The translations under genes and the position numbers were made by a program. Source: Firmicutes bacterium UBA6811 (GTDB taxonomy: Bacteria; Bacillota; SHA-98; UBA4971). From it: a DNA stretch of 29,775 nucleotides. The notes beneath the pieces are model-generated. The model made no database searches and had not been told where the DNA came from. It saw nothing but the letters and a program-made list of their open reading frames with translations. The stretch is from contig DKEX01000022.1 of assembly GCA_002452295.1 (NCBI GenBank), positions 16,036-45,810 on the forward strand, read 5' to 3'. Below are positions 1-7,658 of the stretch, in pieces. The stretch's first letter is position 1. Every line of letters starts with the position of its first letter.

Positions 1-39
1 CCCAAAAGTCGAGAGCATTTTTGCAGCCTCACTTAGTGA

Positions 40-1191
40 TCACACGACCGACGGCTCGACCACAAGCTCGCCCCGCTCGAACCGGCCGAGGTCAAGGCCG
101 GTTATGTCTATGGACGGTTTCTCATCGCAGATGATCTCGGAGATGAGCCGCCCGGTCACCGGCGCCAGCATGAACCCGTGCCCCGAGAACCCGCACGCAA
201 GGTAGAAGCCTTCAACTGGCGTGGCTCCCAGTATCGGGTGGGCGTCGGGCGTCATGTCATACAGCCCCGCCCACTGTCTTACCACCTTGAGGTCGCCCAC
301 GGGGGGCAACACCCTCGTTATCTCGCGCGCCATCTCCACGAGGAACTTCCAACTGCTCTCCGTGCTGAAGCCGGGCTGCTCGTTCGGGTCGGCCATGCCC
401 ATGATGAAACTGCCATGCGGCGTTTGCTGGCAGTAGATGCGCCTCGAAAACGACATCACCATGGGCCGCAACACCGGCTCCACCGGCTCGGTCACGAGGA
501 TCTGGTGACGCTCGGCCCAGAACGGGATCTCAACGCCCGCCATGCGCGCCACAAGACCCGAATAAGGCCCGGCGGCGTTCACCACGACCCCCGTGTCGAT
601 GACGCCCCTGTCGCAGACCACCCGTGCGACCCTTCCGTTCTCCACCACGATGCCCTTGACCTCCGTGAAGGTCATGACCTCCACGCCGAGCCTGCGCGCG
701 GCGCCTACGTAAGCATACGTAACGTGAAACGGGTTCGCGTGCCCGTCGGTCGGGCAGTATGTTGCGCACAGCACATCGCCTGCGTTCAGCATGGGCACGA
801 TGGCCCTGGCCTCAGCCGGCGTCAGCAGGCTCGCTGGGATGCCGAGGCTCTGCTCGAGCTCGACGTTCTTTACGAACTGGTTCATCTCCCGGTCGGTGTA
901 GGCAAGGAGAAGGTAGCCGCCCTGCTTGAACTCGATGCTCCGGTCGTACCCGAGCTCGTCCTCCATGCGCTCAAACATCCGCACGCTCTCGCGCGCGAGG
1001 AGGCAGTTGAGCCTCGTGCCCCATTGCTGCCTCACTCCGGCCCCGCAGCGGCCTGTGGACCCGCTGGCAAGGTAGGAGCGCTCGACGAGCGCTATCCGGC
1101 CGAACCCACGCCTCGCCAGATGGTACGCGATGGACGCGCCCACGACCCCCCCGCCGATGACCACAGCATCAGCGCGCCTATTCACGGCCAT
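40..1191 (-). CDS. DadA/HcnC-like FAD-dependent amine or amino-acid dehydrogenase subunit
   Basis: Flavoprotein of the DAO/glycine-oxidase fold, likely the catalytic subunit that oxidises an amino or imino acid and passes electrons to the iron-sulfur subunits encoded upstream. The dinucleotide-binding motif VIGGGVVGASIAYHL lies close to the N-terminus, followed by an ERSYLASGSTGRCGAGVRQQW stretch typical of the sarcosine-oxidase-beta/HcnC group. Near the C-terminus, GLYDMTPDAHPILG and the ACGFSGHGFMLAP flavin-contact motif are present. I chose the ATG at 1191 (383 aa) because AGAGGGG sits 8 nt before it; an in-frame ATG at 1212 gives 390 aa but has a poor ribosome site. Last gene of the five-gene operon, overlapping the preceding gene by 14 nt. 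The substrate cannot be read from sequence: proline, hydroxyproline, sarcosine, opines, a D-amino acid or glycine are all possible. Confidence 0.88.
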   Translation of the reverse strand: MAVNRRADAVVIGGGVVGASIAYHLARRGFGRIALVERSYLASGSTGRCGAGVRQQWGTRLNCLLARESVRMFERMEDELGYDRSIEFKQGGYLLLAYTDREMNQFVKNVELEQSLGIPASLLTPAEARAIVPMLNAGDVLCATYCPTDGHANPFHVTYAYVGAARRLGVEVMTFTEVKGIVVENGRVARVVCDRGVIDTGVVVNAAGPYSGLVARMAGVEIPFWAERHQILVTEPVEPVLRPMVMSFSRRIYCQQTPHGSFIMGMADPNEQPGFSTESSWKFLVEMAREITRVLPPVGDLKVVRQWAGLYDMTPDAHPILGATPVEGFYLACGFSGHGFMLAPVTGRLISEIICDEKPSIDITGLDLGRFERGELVVEPSVV

Positions 1192-1528
1192 CACCTTCGC
1201 CCCTCTCGACATCCGGGGCGGCGGCCGCGACGGCGCCGCCGAGGCGAACGGGCTTCGCCGGCGGCCTGAACCTGGGCGGGGAGATGTTCGCCATGTCCTT
1301 TCCCGTGGCCTTCGCTATCTCTGCCAGCACAAGCTGCCTGCACGTCCTGCCCTGGCATGGTCCCATGCCGCACCTCGTTATCCGCTTGATCTCATCCATC
1401 GTCGTGTAGCCGCTGGCGATGAGGTCGCGGACCTCATCGAGCGTGATGTCCTCGCAACGGCAGATCACCACAGGGTTGCGGGCCGCTGCCCCGCCACCGG
1501 GCGCCTCCTCAGCCTTCGTGCAAGCCAC
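1178..1528 (-). CDS. BFD-like [2Fe-2S] subunit of the amino-acid dehydrogenase complex
   Basis: Small iron-sulfur protein with the bacterioferritin-associated-ferredoxin (BFD, Fer2_BFD) pattern: C23-R-C25, then C53-x4-C58 within RCGMGPCQGRTC, giving four ligands for one [2Fe-2S] cluster. The Gly/Ala-rich N-terminus and the Pro/Ala-rich C-terminal 35 residues look disordered. In the related alpha subunits of HcnB/OoxA and archaeal proline dehydrogenases, this domain often lies at the C-terminus of the larger flavoprotein; here it is a separate polypeptide. Start is GTG at 1528, 20 nt inside the end of the ferredoxin gene upstream, and its own end overlaps the DadA-like gene, so the genes are probably translationally coupled. 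Probable role: electron relay between the two flavin subunits. Confidence 0.85.
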   Translation of the reverse strand: MACTKAEEAPGGGAAARNPVVICRCEDITLDEVRDLIASGYTTMDEIKRITRCGMGPCQGRTCRQLVLAEIAKATGKDMANISPPRFRPPAKPVRLGGAVAAAAPDVERGEGDGRE

Positions 1529-2015
1529 GAGCGCTCCCTCCCACGCGGATGTGTCTTACCTCCATAGAAAGGGCTTTCGGCACCTCTATCCACACGACGG
1601 CGGTTCTGTCATGCCTCTTGGTCTTCTCCACCCGGATGACCTTTGCTGTGCAGCACCGTCGGCCGGATCTGTCGAGCCCGGCCACGACGTCCCCCGGCGC
1701 GGGCAGCGGCAGGAACTCGTACGGCAGCCTCACCACTGCGAGATCATCCTTCCATGTCTCGTCCACCACGAATATGGCGAGGCCCGGGCACACCGAGATG
1801 CAGGCCCCACAGCCGTTGCACTTATCGAAATCCACCTCCGGGAGGTGGTTTAGGTCGTCGAATGGGCGGATCGCCCCCTGGCGGCACGCATCGTGGCACG
1901 GATCGCACGGGATATCCTCGAAGCACTCCATGACCACGCAGGGCCCCCGGGCGCGCCTCTCGGCGCCTGGGATACGCCCGTGCGTTCTGGATTCTTGACA
2001 CGGCTTATCACGCAA
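1509..2015 (-). CDS. Double-cluster ferredoxin-like subunit of the dehydrogenase complex
   Basis: Iron-sulfur electron-transfer protein of 168 aa. The sequence has C31, C37-x2-C40-x3-C44 (IPCDPCHDAC) and a classical 4Fe-4S run C66-x2-C69-x2-C72-x3-C76-P (CNGCGACISVCPG), so one or two clusters are likely. The first group lacks the usual proline after its last cysteine. The C-terminal ~90 residues form a beta-rich region with no motif I recognise. The start overlaps the end of the upstream flavoprotein gene by 8 nt. The first ~28 residues are basic and could be extra; an internal Met30 start would cut close to the conserved Cys31, so I kept the longer form. Ferredoxins of this type accompany split HcnB/OoxA-like flavoproteins in anaerobic Bacillota and link the dehydrogenase to a ferredoxin or quinone pool (inference). 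Confidence 0.85.
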   Translation of the reverse strand: MRDKPCQESRTHGRIPGAERRARGPCVVMECFEDIPCDPCHDACRQGAIRPFDDLNHLPEVDFDKCNGCGACISVCPGLAIFVVDETWKDDLAVVRLPYEFLPLPAPGDVVAGLDRSGRRCCTAKVIRVEKTKRHDRTAVVWIEVPKALSMEVRHIRVGGSARGLHEG

Positions 2016-3120
2016 CGACCCCTACCTCCCTTCCGAGGCGCATGAGACGGTCCAGCCCCCGCCGCACCTTCTCGCCTTTGGGCCCGCCTCGTAGCGCCGC
2101 GAGGTCCGCCCTTGCCGCCGCAAGCCTCTCGTCGAAGTCGGGCGTCGAATGCCCCAGCGAGCGGGCTGCCGCGAGCCCGGCGATCGTCCCCTCCAGCATG
2201 GCGGACGAGGCTTCCTCTATGCCTGCGAGGTCGCCTGCCACGTAGACGCTCGGGCGCGATGTTTCGTAGTCTTCGTCCCGCAAGGCCACATGGCCGCCTA
2301 GCTCCGGGACGTACGCCATCCTGCACCCCGCCTGCCAGAGGATGTCTGCGAGCGGGGTGAGACCGACTGCGAGGCATACCGTATCGACCTGGAAATGCTG
2401 CTCTGTGCCAGGGATCGGCCGGAAGTCGCCTCCGAGGGCCCATACCGTGGCGCCCTCGACCGTTCTCGTGCCGTGGACTGCCTTGACGGTGTGCGATGTC
2501 AGGATCGGCACGCCCGCCCTCTGGATCTTGCGGGCGTGCACGTCATACCCGCCGACCTGGGGCATGGCCTCCACCACGGCTGCCACCTCGACCCCCGCCT
2601 GGAGCAACTGGTAGCTGACGATGAGGCCTATGTTGCCGGCCCCGACCATCAGAACGGCCTTTCCAGGCCTCACACCGTATACGTTCATGAGCGTCTGCAC
2701 GGCGCCGGCTCCGTAGACGCCCGGAAGATCGTTGTTGGGGAACGCGAGCATTCTCTCGGAGGCCCCCGTCGCGCACACGATGCGCGCAGGTTTGAGGAAC
2801 GTGAGGGCATCGTCCCTCTCGATGCCGATAGCACCGTCGTCGTAGAACCCGATGACCGTGCTCTCCAGCATGAGCTCCACCAGGGGGTCGTTCTCGATCT
2901 GCTCGGCAAGGATACGAGCTATGTCTATGCCCCTCTTGCCGGCGAACTCGGCCCTCGAGCCGAAAAACTTGTGGGTCTGCTTGACGAGCTGCCCGCCGGG
3001 CCTGTCCCCGGAGTCGACGCACGTCACGCGGGCTCCCATGTCGCGAGCGGCGATCGCAGCGCACAGGCCCGCGGGCCCCGCACCGATCACGCAAATCTCA
3101 GTCGTTCGCAAAGAGCACAC
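2008..3120 (-). CDS. HcnB/OoxA-like FAD/NAD(P)-binding oxidoreductase subunit
   Basis: Pyridine-nucleotide-disulfide-type flavoprotein of 370 aa. The FAD-binding Rossmann motif is VIGAGPAG at residues 11-18 followed by ARVTCVDSGDRPGGQL. A second dinucleotide motif, VGAGNIGLIVSYQLLQAG, lies near residue 157, and the flavin-contact ATGAS and VYVAGDLAGI segments are present. This is the architecture of the alpha subunit of opine/octopine oxidase, hydrogen cyanide synthase HcnB and archaeal dye-linked L-proline dehydrogenase, without the N-terminal Fer2_4 and C-terminal BFD domains, which are encoded here by separate neighbouring genes. It probably accepts electrons from the DadA-like subunit. 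It overlaps the 2Fe-2S gene upstream by 23 nt and the ferredoxin gene downstream by 8 nt, consistent with one co-translated complex. Confidence 0.88.
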   Translation of the reverse strand: MCSLRTTEICVIGAGPAGLCAAIAARDMGARVTCVDSGDRPGGQLVKQTHKFFGSRAEFAGKRGIDIARILAEQIENDPLVELMLESTVIGFYDDGAIGIERDDALTFLKPARIVCATGASERMLAFPNNDLPGVYGAGAVQTLMNVYGVRPGKAVLMVGAGNIGLIVSYQLLQAGVEVAAVVEAMPQVGGYDVHARKIQRAGVPILTSHTVKAVHGTRTVEGATVWALGGDFRPIPGTEQHFQVDTVCLAVGLTPLADILWQAGCRMAYVPELGGHVALRDEDYETSRPSVYVAGDLAGIEEASSAMLEGTIAGLAAARSLGHSTPDFDERLAAARADLAALRGGPKGEKVRRGLDRLMRLGREVGVVA

Positions 3121-3421
3121 CCTTCCCCCGTTGAGTTGTTACGCACATTCCTTCCCGGAGCTTCTCAGTGCACACCCTCACGTTGGGGCGGCCGTCCACC
3201 GTCATGAGGCAGGAGGAGCAGTTGCCTATGGCACAGAAAAAGCCCCTGGGCCTTTTGAGCTTGGGGCTTTCTCCAAGCACCCGCACGCCCGCTGCGTGCA
3301 GCGCTGCCGCTATAGGTTCTCCCTCGTACCCGTCGAGCTCCCGACCGTCGAACGTGAACCTGACCTTTCTGCCCTCCTTGAACTCGAGTATCGGGTGCGT
3401 CGTGATCCTGGCGTCCGTCAT
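3098..3421 (-). CDS. HcnA-like [2Fe-2S] subunit (Fer2_4 family)
   Basis: Plant-type [2Fe-2S] ferredoxin domain of the Fer2_4 family, 107 aa from the chosen start. Cysteines C63, C68, C71 (FFCAIGNCSSC) and C84 (VRVC) give the C-x4-C-x2-C-x12-C cluster pattern. It matches the small subunit (HcnA) or the N-terminal domain of sarcosine oxidase alpha and opine oxidase A. I start it at ATG 3421 because the resulting N-terminus (MTDARITTHPIL...) fits the family; an in-frame ATG at 3472 adds 17 residues that look unrelated. Neither start has a strong Shine-Dalgarno. It is the first gene of the five-gene dehydrogenase operon and is separated from recN by 200 nt, so the operon probably has its own promoter. 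Confidence 0.85.
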   Translation of the reverse strand: MTDARITTHPILEFKEGRKVRFTFDGRELDGYEGEPIAAALHAAGVRVLGESPKLKRPRGFFCAIGNCSSCLMTVDGRPNVRVCTEKLREGMCVTTQRGKGVLFAND

Positions 3422-3532
3422 CTGCGCTTGCGCCGTCCTCTCGCAAAACAGACTCGCCCACGATGAGCGCAAAAACCAGGGCCCCGTCGCCCTCTGCCAC
3501 CTGGCGCAGCAGGGGTCTCATCGGGACGTACC

Positions 3533-3543
3533 ATACAATGTAT
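3533..3543. promoter_or_regulatory. Palindromic operator candidate upstream of the dehydrogenase operon
   Basis: A perfect inverted repeat, ATACA-A-TGTAT, sits about 112 bp upstream of the first gene of the dehydrogenase operon, in the 200-bp space after recN. Two copies of GCAGGAT spaced 19 bp apart (3555-3561 and 3574-3580) lie just beside it. AT-rich palindromes in a GC-rich intergenic space are typical of GntR/FadR-type regulator sites, and amino-acid dehydrogenase operons are often controlled this way. No regulator gene is in the window and I found no clear -35/-10 pair, so this is only a candidate. Confidence 0.3.
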
Positions 3544-3621
3544 TCGCCGCCCTCGCAGGATTTCCTTCGTAAAGCAGGATAATTGGGGCGGTTGGCGGGC
3601 AGGCGGGCGGGCAGCGGTGCG

Positions 3622-5382
3622 TCAGTTGGCGAGCGCCCGGCGACGCGCCCCGCCGCCCTTCATGCTGGCGGCGATCTGCAGCATCTCCCTGGCGTGTTTG
3701 AAGGTGGTGGGCGTAAGCTCGGCGCCTCCGAGCATCCTGGCGATCTCGGCTACGCGCGCGTCTCCGGCGAGCCTTTCCACAACCGTGCAGGTGCGACCAT
3801 TCTTCTCTTCCTTGCTGATGACGTAATGGACGTCGGACATGCTTGCGATCTGGGCGAGGTGCGTGACGCACACCACCTGGCGCATGCGGCTCGTGGCAAC
3901 CAGCTTCTCGCCGACGGCGGTCGCGGTGCGGCCGCCGATGCCGGCGTCGATCTCGTCGAATATGAGCGTCCCCACCTCGTCCACCGAGGCGAGGATCGAT
4001 TTGAGCGCCAGCATGACCCTGGATATCTCGCCGCCGCTCGCTATCCTGGCGAGAGGTTTCGCAGGCTCGCCGGGGTTGGCGGACAGGAGAAACTCCACCG
4101 AGTCCGTGCCGTTGGGATCTATGGCGAGCAGTCTGTCCCCCACAGGCACCCCTTGCGGGTCATCCTTTGCGGAAAAGCTCGCGCCAAATACCGACGACCC
4201 CATGTTGAGGTCGGCGAGCTCCTCGGCAACACGCTCCTCAAGCGCGCGGGCAGCGCGCGCCCGCACCTCATGGAGGGATGTCGAGAGAGCGCCCAGCGAG
4301 GACCTGACCTCGGCGATCTCCTCCTCGACCCTGGCGATGTCCTCCTCCGAGGACGCGGCCTTCTCGAGTTCCTCGTCGATCTTTCGGCGGTACTCCAGGA
4401 TCTCGTCCACGGTGTCGCCGTACTTCCTCGTGAGGCGCTGTACCGCGGCGAGCCGCTCCTCCACCTGCGCGAGGCGAGATGGGTCCACCTCGATGCCGTC
4501 TCTATATACGCGCACCGCCCTCGCCGCCTCCTCGCACGAGGCGAGCGCGGTTTGCAGGAGGTCGCCTGCGCCCTTGAGCGAGTCGTCCACCCTGAGGATG
4601 GCCTCGATCTCCGAGAGGGCTGCCGCTATCGCGTCGGCTGCTCCCGGAGTGCCGGCCTCGCTCCCGCGAAGCCCGGTGTACGCCGCGCTCGCGTTTGCAT
4701 AAATCTGGTCCGCCGCGGCCAGCACCGCCCGCTCCCTGGCAAGCTGGACATCCTCGCCCGGCGAGAGCCGTGCGGCATCGATATCGCGGGCCTGGAACTC
4801 GAGAAGGTCCAGGCGCTGCGCCCTCTCCCGCTCGCCGGAGCGAAGGGACGCGAGGGTGGAGTGGAGCTCGACCAGGCGCTCGTACTGCGACCGCACATCC
4901 GCCCGGAGGCGCAAGGCCTCATCCCCGGCGAACTCGTCGAGGAACTCGATGTGCCGGCCCACGCGCAGGAGCGACTGGTGCTCGTGCTGCCCGTGGATGT
5001 CCACGAGGTGCTCTCCGACGGCCGCGAGCATCGCCTGCGTCACAGGGCGCCCGTTCACCCTGCACTGGTTCCTTCCAGACCGGGATATCGTCCGCGAGAT
5101 CACCACGAGATCGTCGTCGCCGACCTCGATGCCGAGGCCCTCGATGGCAATGCGCGCCCGGGAGCCTGCCGGGACGTCGAAGGCGCCACATATGACGGCC
5201 TCATCAGCGCCCGTTCGGATGTGCTCAGATGACGCGCGCCCGCCGAGCAGCAGGGTCATGGCGCCGATGATGATGGATTTCCCCGCGCCTGTCTCGCCCG
5301 AGAGGACGTTGAGTCCTTCCTCGAACGCGAGATCGACATCCTCGATGAGGGCGAAGTCCTTGATTTGAAGCTCCAGAAGCAC
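3622..5382 (-). CDS. recN: DNA repair protein RecN
   Basis: SMC-like ATPase that acts early in double-strand break repair, holding or bridging DNA ends. The 586 aa contain Walker A GETGAGKS at 29-36, a central coiled-coil region (about 160-370) rich in Glu, Arg and Leu, the ABC signature LASGGEISRVMLALK, and Walker B TLIFDEIDAGIGGRTA near the C-terminus. This order matches RecN; length is slightly above the usual ~555-575. Start is GTG at 5382 with GGTGG about 8 nt upstream. It lies 34 nt after argR, the usual argR-recN order in Bacillota, and ends the isoprenoid/NAD-kinase/arginine-regulator run. No intrinsic terminator is evident after it. Confidence 0.97.
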   Translation of the reverse strand: MLLELQIKDFALIEDVDLAFEEGLNVLSGETGAGKSIIIGAMTLLLGGRASSEHIRTGADEAVICGAFDVPAGSRARIAIEGLGIEVGDDDLVVISRTISRSGRNQCRVNGRPVTQAMLAAVGEHLVDIHGQHEHQSLLRVGRHIEFLDEFAGDEALRLRADVRSQYERLVELHSTLASLRSGERERAQRLDLLEFQARDIDAARLSPGEDVQLARERAVLAAADQIYANASAAYTGLRGSEAGTPGAADAIAAALSEIEAILRVDDSLKGAGDLLQTALASCEEAARAVRVYRDGIEVDPSRLAQVEERLAAVQRLTRKYGDTVDEILEYRRKIDEELEKAASSEEDIARVEEEIAEVRSSLGALSTSLHEVRARAARALEERVAEELADLNMGSSVFGASFSAKDDPQGVPVGDRLLAIDPNGTDSVEFLLSANPGEPAKPLARIASGGEISRVMLALKSILASVDEVGTLIFDEIDAGIGGRTATAVGEKLVATSRMRQVVCVTHLAQIASMSDVHYVISKEEKNGRTCTVVERLAGDARVAEIARMLGGAELTPTTFKHAREMLQIAASMKGGGARRRALAN

Positions 5383-5416
5383 AGACGGTCACCACCAGAT
5401 CCGGGCCTCCTGGCCC

Positions 5417-5896
5417 TCAGGCTTCGGGCTCCTCGCCGGAGGACGGCTTTCGCAGCCTGTTGAATCTCTCGAGCACCGCGGGCACGGCCGACTTCGGCCT
5501 CACCACCACGAGAATGGTGTCGTCCCCGGCGATGGTGCCCACGACCTCCTTGAAATCGGCCTCGTCGATGGCTGCGGCCACAGCGTGGGCGTTGCCGGTG
5601 AGGGTCTTCACGACCAGGAGGTTCTCGCTATAGTCGACGGCGATGACGGAGTCGGCGAAGAGCCTCGCCAGGCGCCGATGGGCTTCCTCCTGCGACCGCT
5701 CGCGCGGAAGGCCATACCGGTACCTCCCGTCGCTCATCGGCAGCTTCGTGATGCGCAGTTCCTTTATGTCGCGCGATACCGTCGCCTGCGTGACCTTGAA
5801 GCCTTCCCTGCGAAGCTCCCGCGCGAGATCCTCCTGAGTCTCGACCACCTTGTCCCTGATGATCTTGAGCACCCTGGCATGGCGCTTGGCCTTCAA
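5417..5896 (-). CDS. argR: Arginine repressor ArgR/AhrC
   Basis: Arginine-responsive transcription factor. It has an N-terminal winged helix with TQATVSRDIKEL as the DNA-recognition helix and a C-terminal hexamerisation/arginine-binding domain carrying GTIAGDDTILVV, the family's conserved arginine-contact motif. I prefer the TTG start at 5896 (159 aa; N-terminus MKAKRHARVLKII), because it lies 6 nt after GAGGTG. The GTG at 5905 (162 aa) is itself part of that Shine-Dalgarno. The gene follows nadK by only a few bases and precedes recN. No ARG-box-like AT-rich palindrome was recognised near the gene. Confidence 0.95.
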   Translation of the reverse strand: MKAKRHARVLKIIRDKVVETQEDLARELRREGFKVTQATVSRDIKELRITKLPMSDGRYRYGLPRERSQEEAHRRLARLFADSVIAVDYSENLLVVKTLTGNAHAVAAAIDEADFKEVVGTIAGDDTILVVVRPKSAVPAVLERFNRLRKPSSGEEPEA

Positions 5897-5910
5897 GGAT
5901 TTCACCTCTT

Positions 5911-6768
5911 CTACACGTTCCCCTCAGCAAGGCGCGTCCTGAGGACCTCGTAGAAACTGCGGCGCCCGAGCTTCACGAGGACGGTCCTGGTCGCCGCCGC
6001 TTCCACCAGGACCTCGTCGCGGTTCTGCAGCCGAAAGCCAACCTGACCGTCGACGGTCAGCATCACTTCCTCGCTCGGGGCTGACACGATGACCCTCACC
6101 GCGTCCTTCCGCGAGGCAACGAACGATCTCGCCGCCAGTGTGTGCGGACAGATGAACGTAAGTATCAGCGTATCGATCACGGGGTCCACGATGGGGCCCC
6201 CTGCAGACAGAGAGTAGCCCGTGGATCCGGTGGGGCTCGCCACAATTGCGCCGTCCGCGGGATATGTGCCTATGAAGTTCGATCCGATGTACGCCTCGAG
6301 CCGTATCATCCTGGCGAACGCGCCCTTCGTGACCACGACGTCGTTCAGCCCGATGAAATCCCCTACGACCTCTTTCGACACGCGGGTCACCCGCGCCCGG
6401 AGCATCGTCCTTTCTTCCACCGTGTAGCGCCCTGCGAGCACCCGGTCGAGGGCGTCGTGCATGTCGGGCAGCTCCACCTCGGTGAGGAAGCCAAGATGAC
6501 CGACGTTTACGCCGAGAATCGGGATCTCGGTGCCGGCAAGACGCCGTGCGGCGTTGAGCAGGGCGCCATCCCCGCCCAGCACCACGGCCACGTCGATTCT
6601 GTCAAACACGTTCTCGTCCCCGAAAGACAGGCCGTCGAGGCCGAACGCGCCGGCTGAATCGGGGTCGAGAAGCACCTTCGCCCCGCGCGTTGGAAGGAAC
6701 CTCAGGAGGTCCTTCGCCGCGTCCACCGCGGCGCGCTTTCCTAGATGTGTTATCACGCCGATCCTCAT
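5911..6768 (-). CDS. nadK: NAD kinase
   Basis: ATP (or polyphosphate)-dependent NAD kinase producing NADP. The protein is 285 aa, normal for the family. The catalytic GGDG motif is at residues 65-68 (AVVLGGDGALL), and the C-terminal beta-sandwich carries the NAD-binding SPTGSTGYSLSAGGP motif. The beginning, MRIGVITHLGKRAA, resembles other bacterial NadK N-termini. Starts with ATG at 6768, 68 nt after tlyA; GGGAGAG upstream is a modest ribosome site. Located between tlyA and argR as in many Clostridia. Confidence 0.96.
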   Translation of the reverse strand: MRIGVITHLGKRAAVDAAKDLLRFLPTRGAKVLLDPDSAGAFGLDGLSFGDENVFDRIDVAVVLGGDGALLNAARRLAGTEIPILGVNVGHLGFLTEVELPDMHDALDRVLAGRYTVEERTMLRARVTRVSKEVVGDFIGLNDVVVTKGAFARMIRLEAYIGSNFIGTYPADGAIVASPTGSTGYSLSAGGPIVDPVIDTLILTFICPHTLAARSFVASRKDAVRVIVSAPSEEVMLTVDGQVGFRLQNRDEVLVEAAATRTVLVKLGRRSFYEVLRTRLAEGNV

Positions 6769-6836
6769 TGTTGCGGAGCACTCTCCCGGGCGCCATGTGG
6801 ACGGTACGGCCTGCTACGGCTCGTGTTCCCTGCGGC

Positions 6837-7658
6837 TCACGCGAGATCGCCGTGGGCGGCGCGCACAACCTGCGTTATGTCGCGCTCCAGGACGCCGGTC
6901 GCCCTTTCCTGTCGTCCCTTTACTGCATACACCAAAAACTCGATGTTTCCTGCTGGTCCCTTTATCGGGGAATACGTGATCCCGCGGATTTCCAGGTCGC
7001 ACCGTTGCATGAACTCTATCACCCGGGCGAGCGTCTCCACGTGCACCCCGGGATCGCGCACCACTCCGCCCCTCCCCACCTTTTCTCTGCCCGCCTCGAA
7101 CTGGGGTTTGACCAGGGCCATGAGGCTGGCACCGCGGGAGAGGAAATCGAGGAGGTGCTCGAGGAACTTCGTTATGGATATGAACGACACGTCGATGGTG
7201 CAGATATCGGCTTTCTCGGGAACGGCCTCGGGCTCGAGGTACCTCACGTTGGTGCGCTCGAGCACCGCCACCCTGGGGTCCTGGCGAAGCTCCCAGGCAA
7301 GCTGTCCATACCCCACATCGATGGCATAGACCCGTTTCGCTCCGTGGCGGAGCAGGCAATCCGTGAAGCCCCCCGTGGACGCCCCCACGTCGATGGCGAC
7401 CTTGCCGGCCACCTCGACACCGAATTCGCCAAGGGCTTTCTCGAGCTTTTCGCCACCTCTGCTGACATAGGTTTCCCTCGACGGTCGAACCTCGATCCCG
7501 GCAGAGGCAGCCACCTTCGTGCCTGGCTTGTCCTGGCGAACGCCGTCAACGAACACTTCGCCGGCCATGATGGCGCGCCGTGCCTTCTCTCTCGTCTCGA
7601 AGAGACCTCGTTCGACGAGCAGCACGTCCAGGCGACTGCGCGCATCGGCGCGGCTCAC
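6837..7658 (-). CDS. tlyA: TlyA family rRNA 2'-O-methyltransferase / hemolysin-like protein
   Basis: TlyA/YqxC-type protein: an N-terminal S4 RNA-binding domain (RLDVLLVERGLFETREKARRA..., about residues 9-70) and a C-terminal FtsJ-like Rossmann methyltransferase with SAM motif DVGASTGGFTDCLL and the catalytic-type VKPQFEAG segment. In mycobacteria TlyA 2'-O-methylates 16S and 23S rRNA; the Bacillota orthologues are presumed similar. A longer open frame runs to 7823, but its extra 55 residues are an Arg/Gly-rich shadow of dxs. The GTG at 7658 gives 273 aa, the usual length, and overlaps the dxs stop as GTGA, pointing to translational coupling. No clear Shine-Dalgarno is present, which fits coupling. 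Confidence 0.93.
   Translation of the reverse strand: MSRADARSRLDVLLVERGLFETREKARRAIMAGEVFVDGVRQDKPGTKVAASAGIEVRPSRETYVSRGGEKLEKALGEFGVEVAGKVAIDVGASTGGFTDCLLRHGAKRVYAIDVGYGQLAWELRQDPRVAVLERTNVRYLEPEAVPEKADICTIDVSFISITKFLEHLLDFLSRGASLMALVKPQFEAGREKVGRGGVVRDPGVHVETLARVIEFMQRCDLEIRGITYSPIKGPAGNIEFLVYAVKGRQERATGVLERDITQVVRAAHGDLA

Noticed and set aside
178..1269. 363-codon plus-strand ORF opposite the DadA-like gene
   Set aside because: His/Arg/Pro-rich composition without motifs; antisense shadow of a well-supported flavoprotein gene.
3583..5232. 549-codon plus-strand ORF
   Set aside because: Antisense shadow of recN, whose ATPase motifs are complete.
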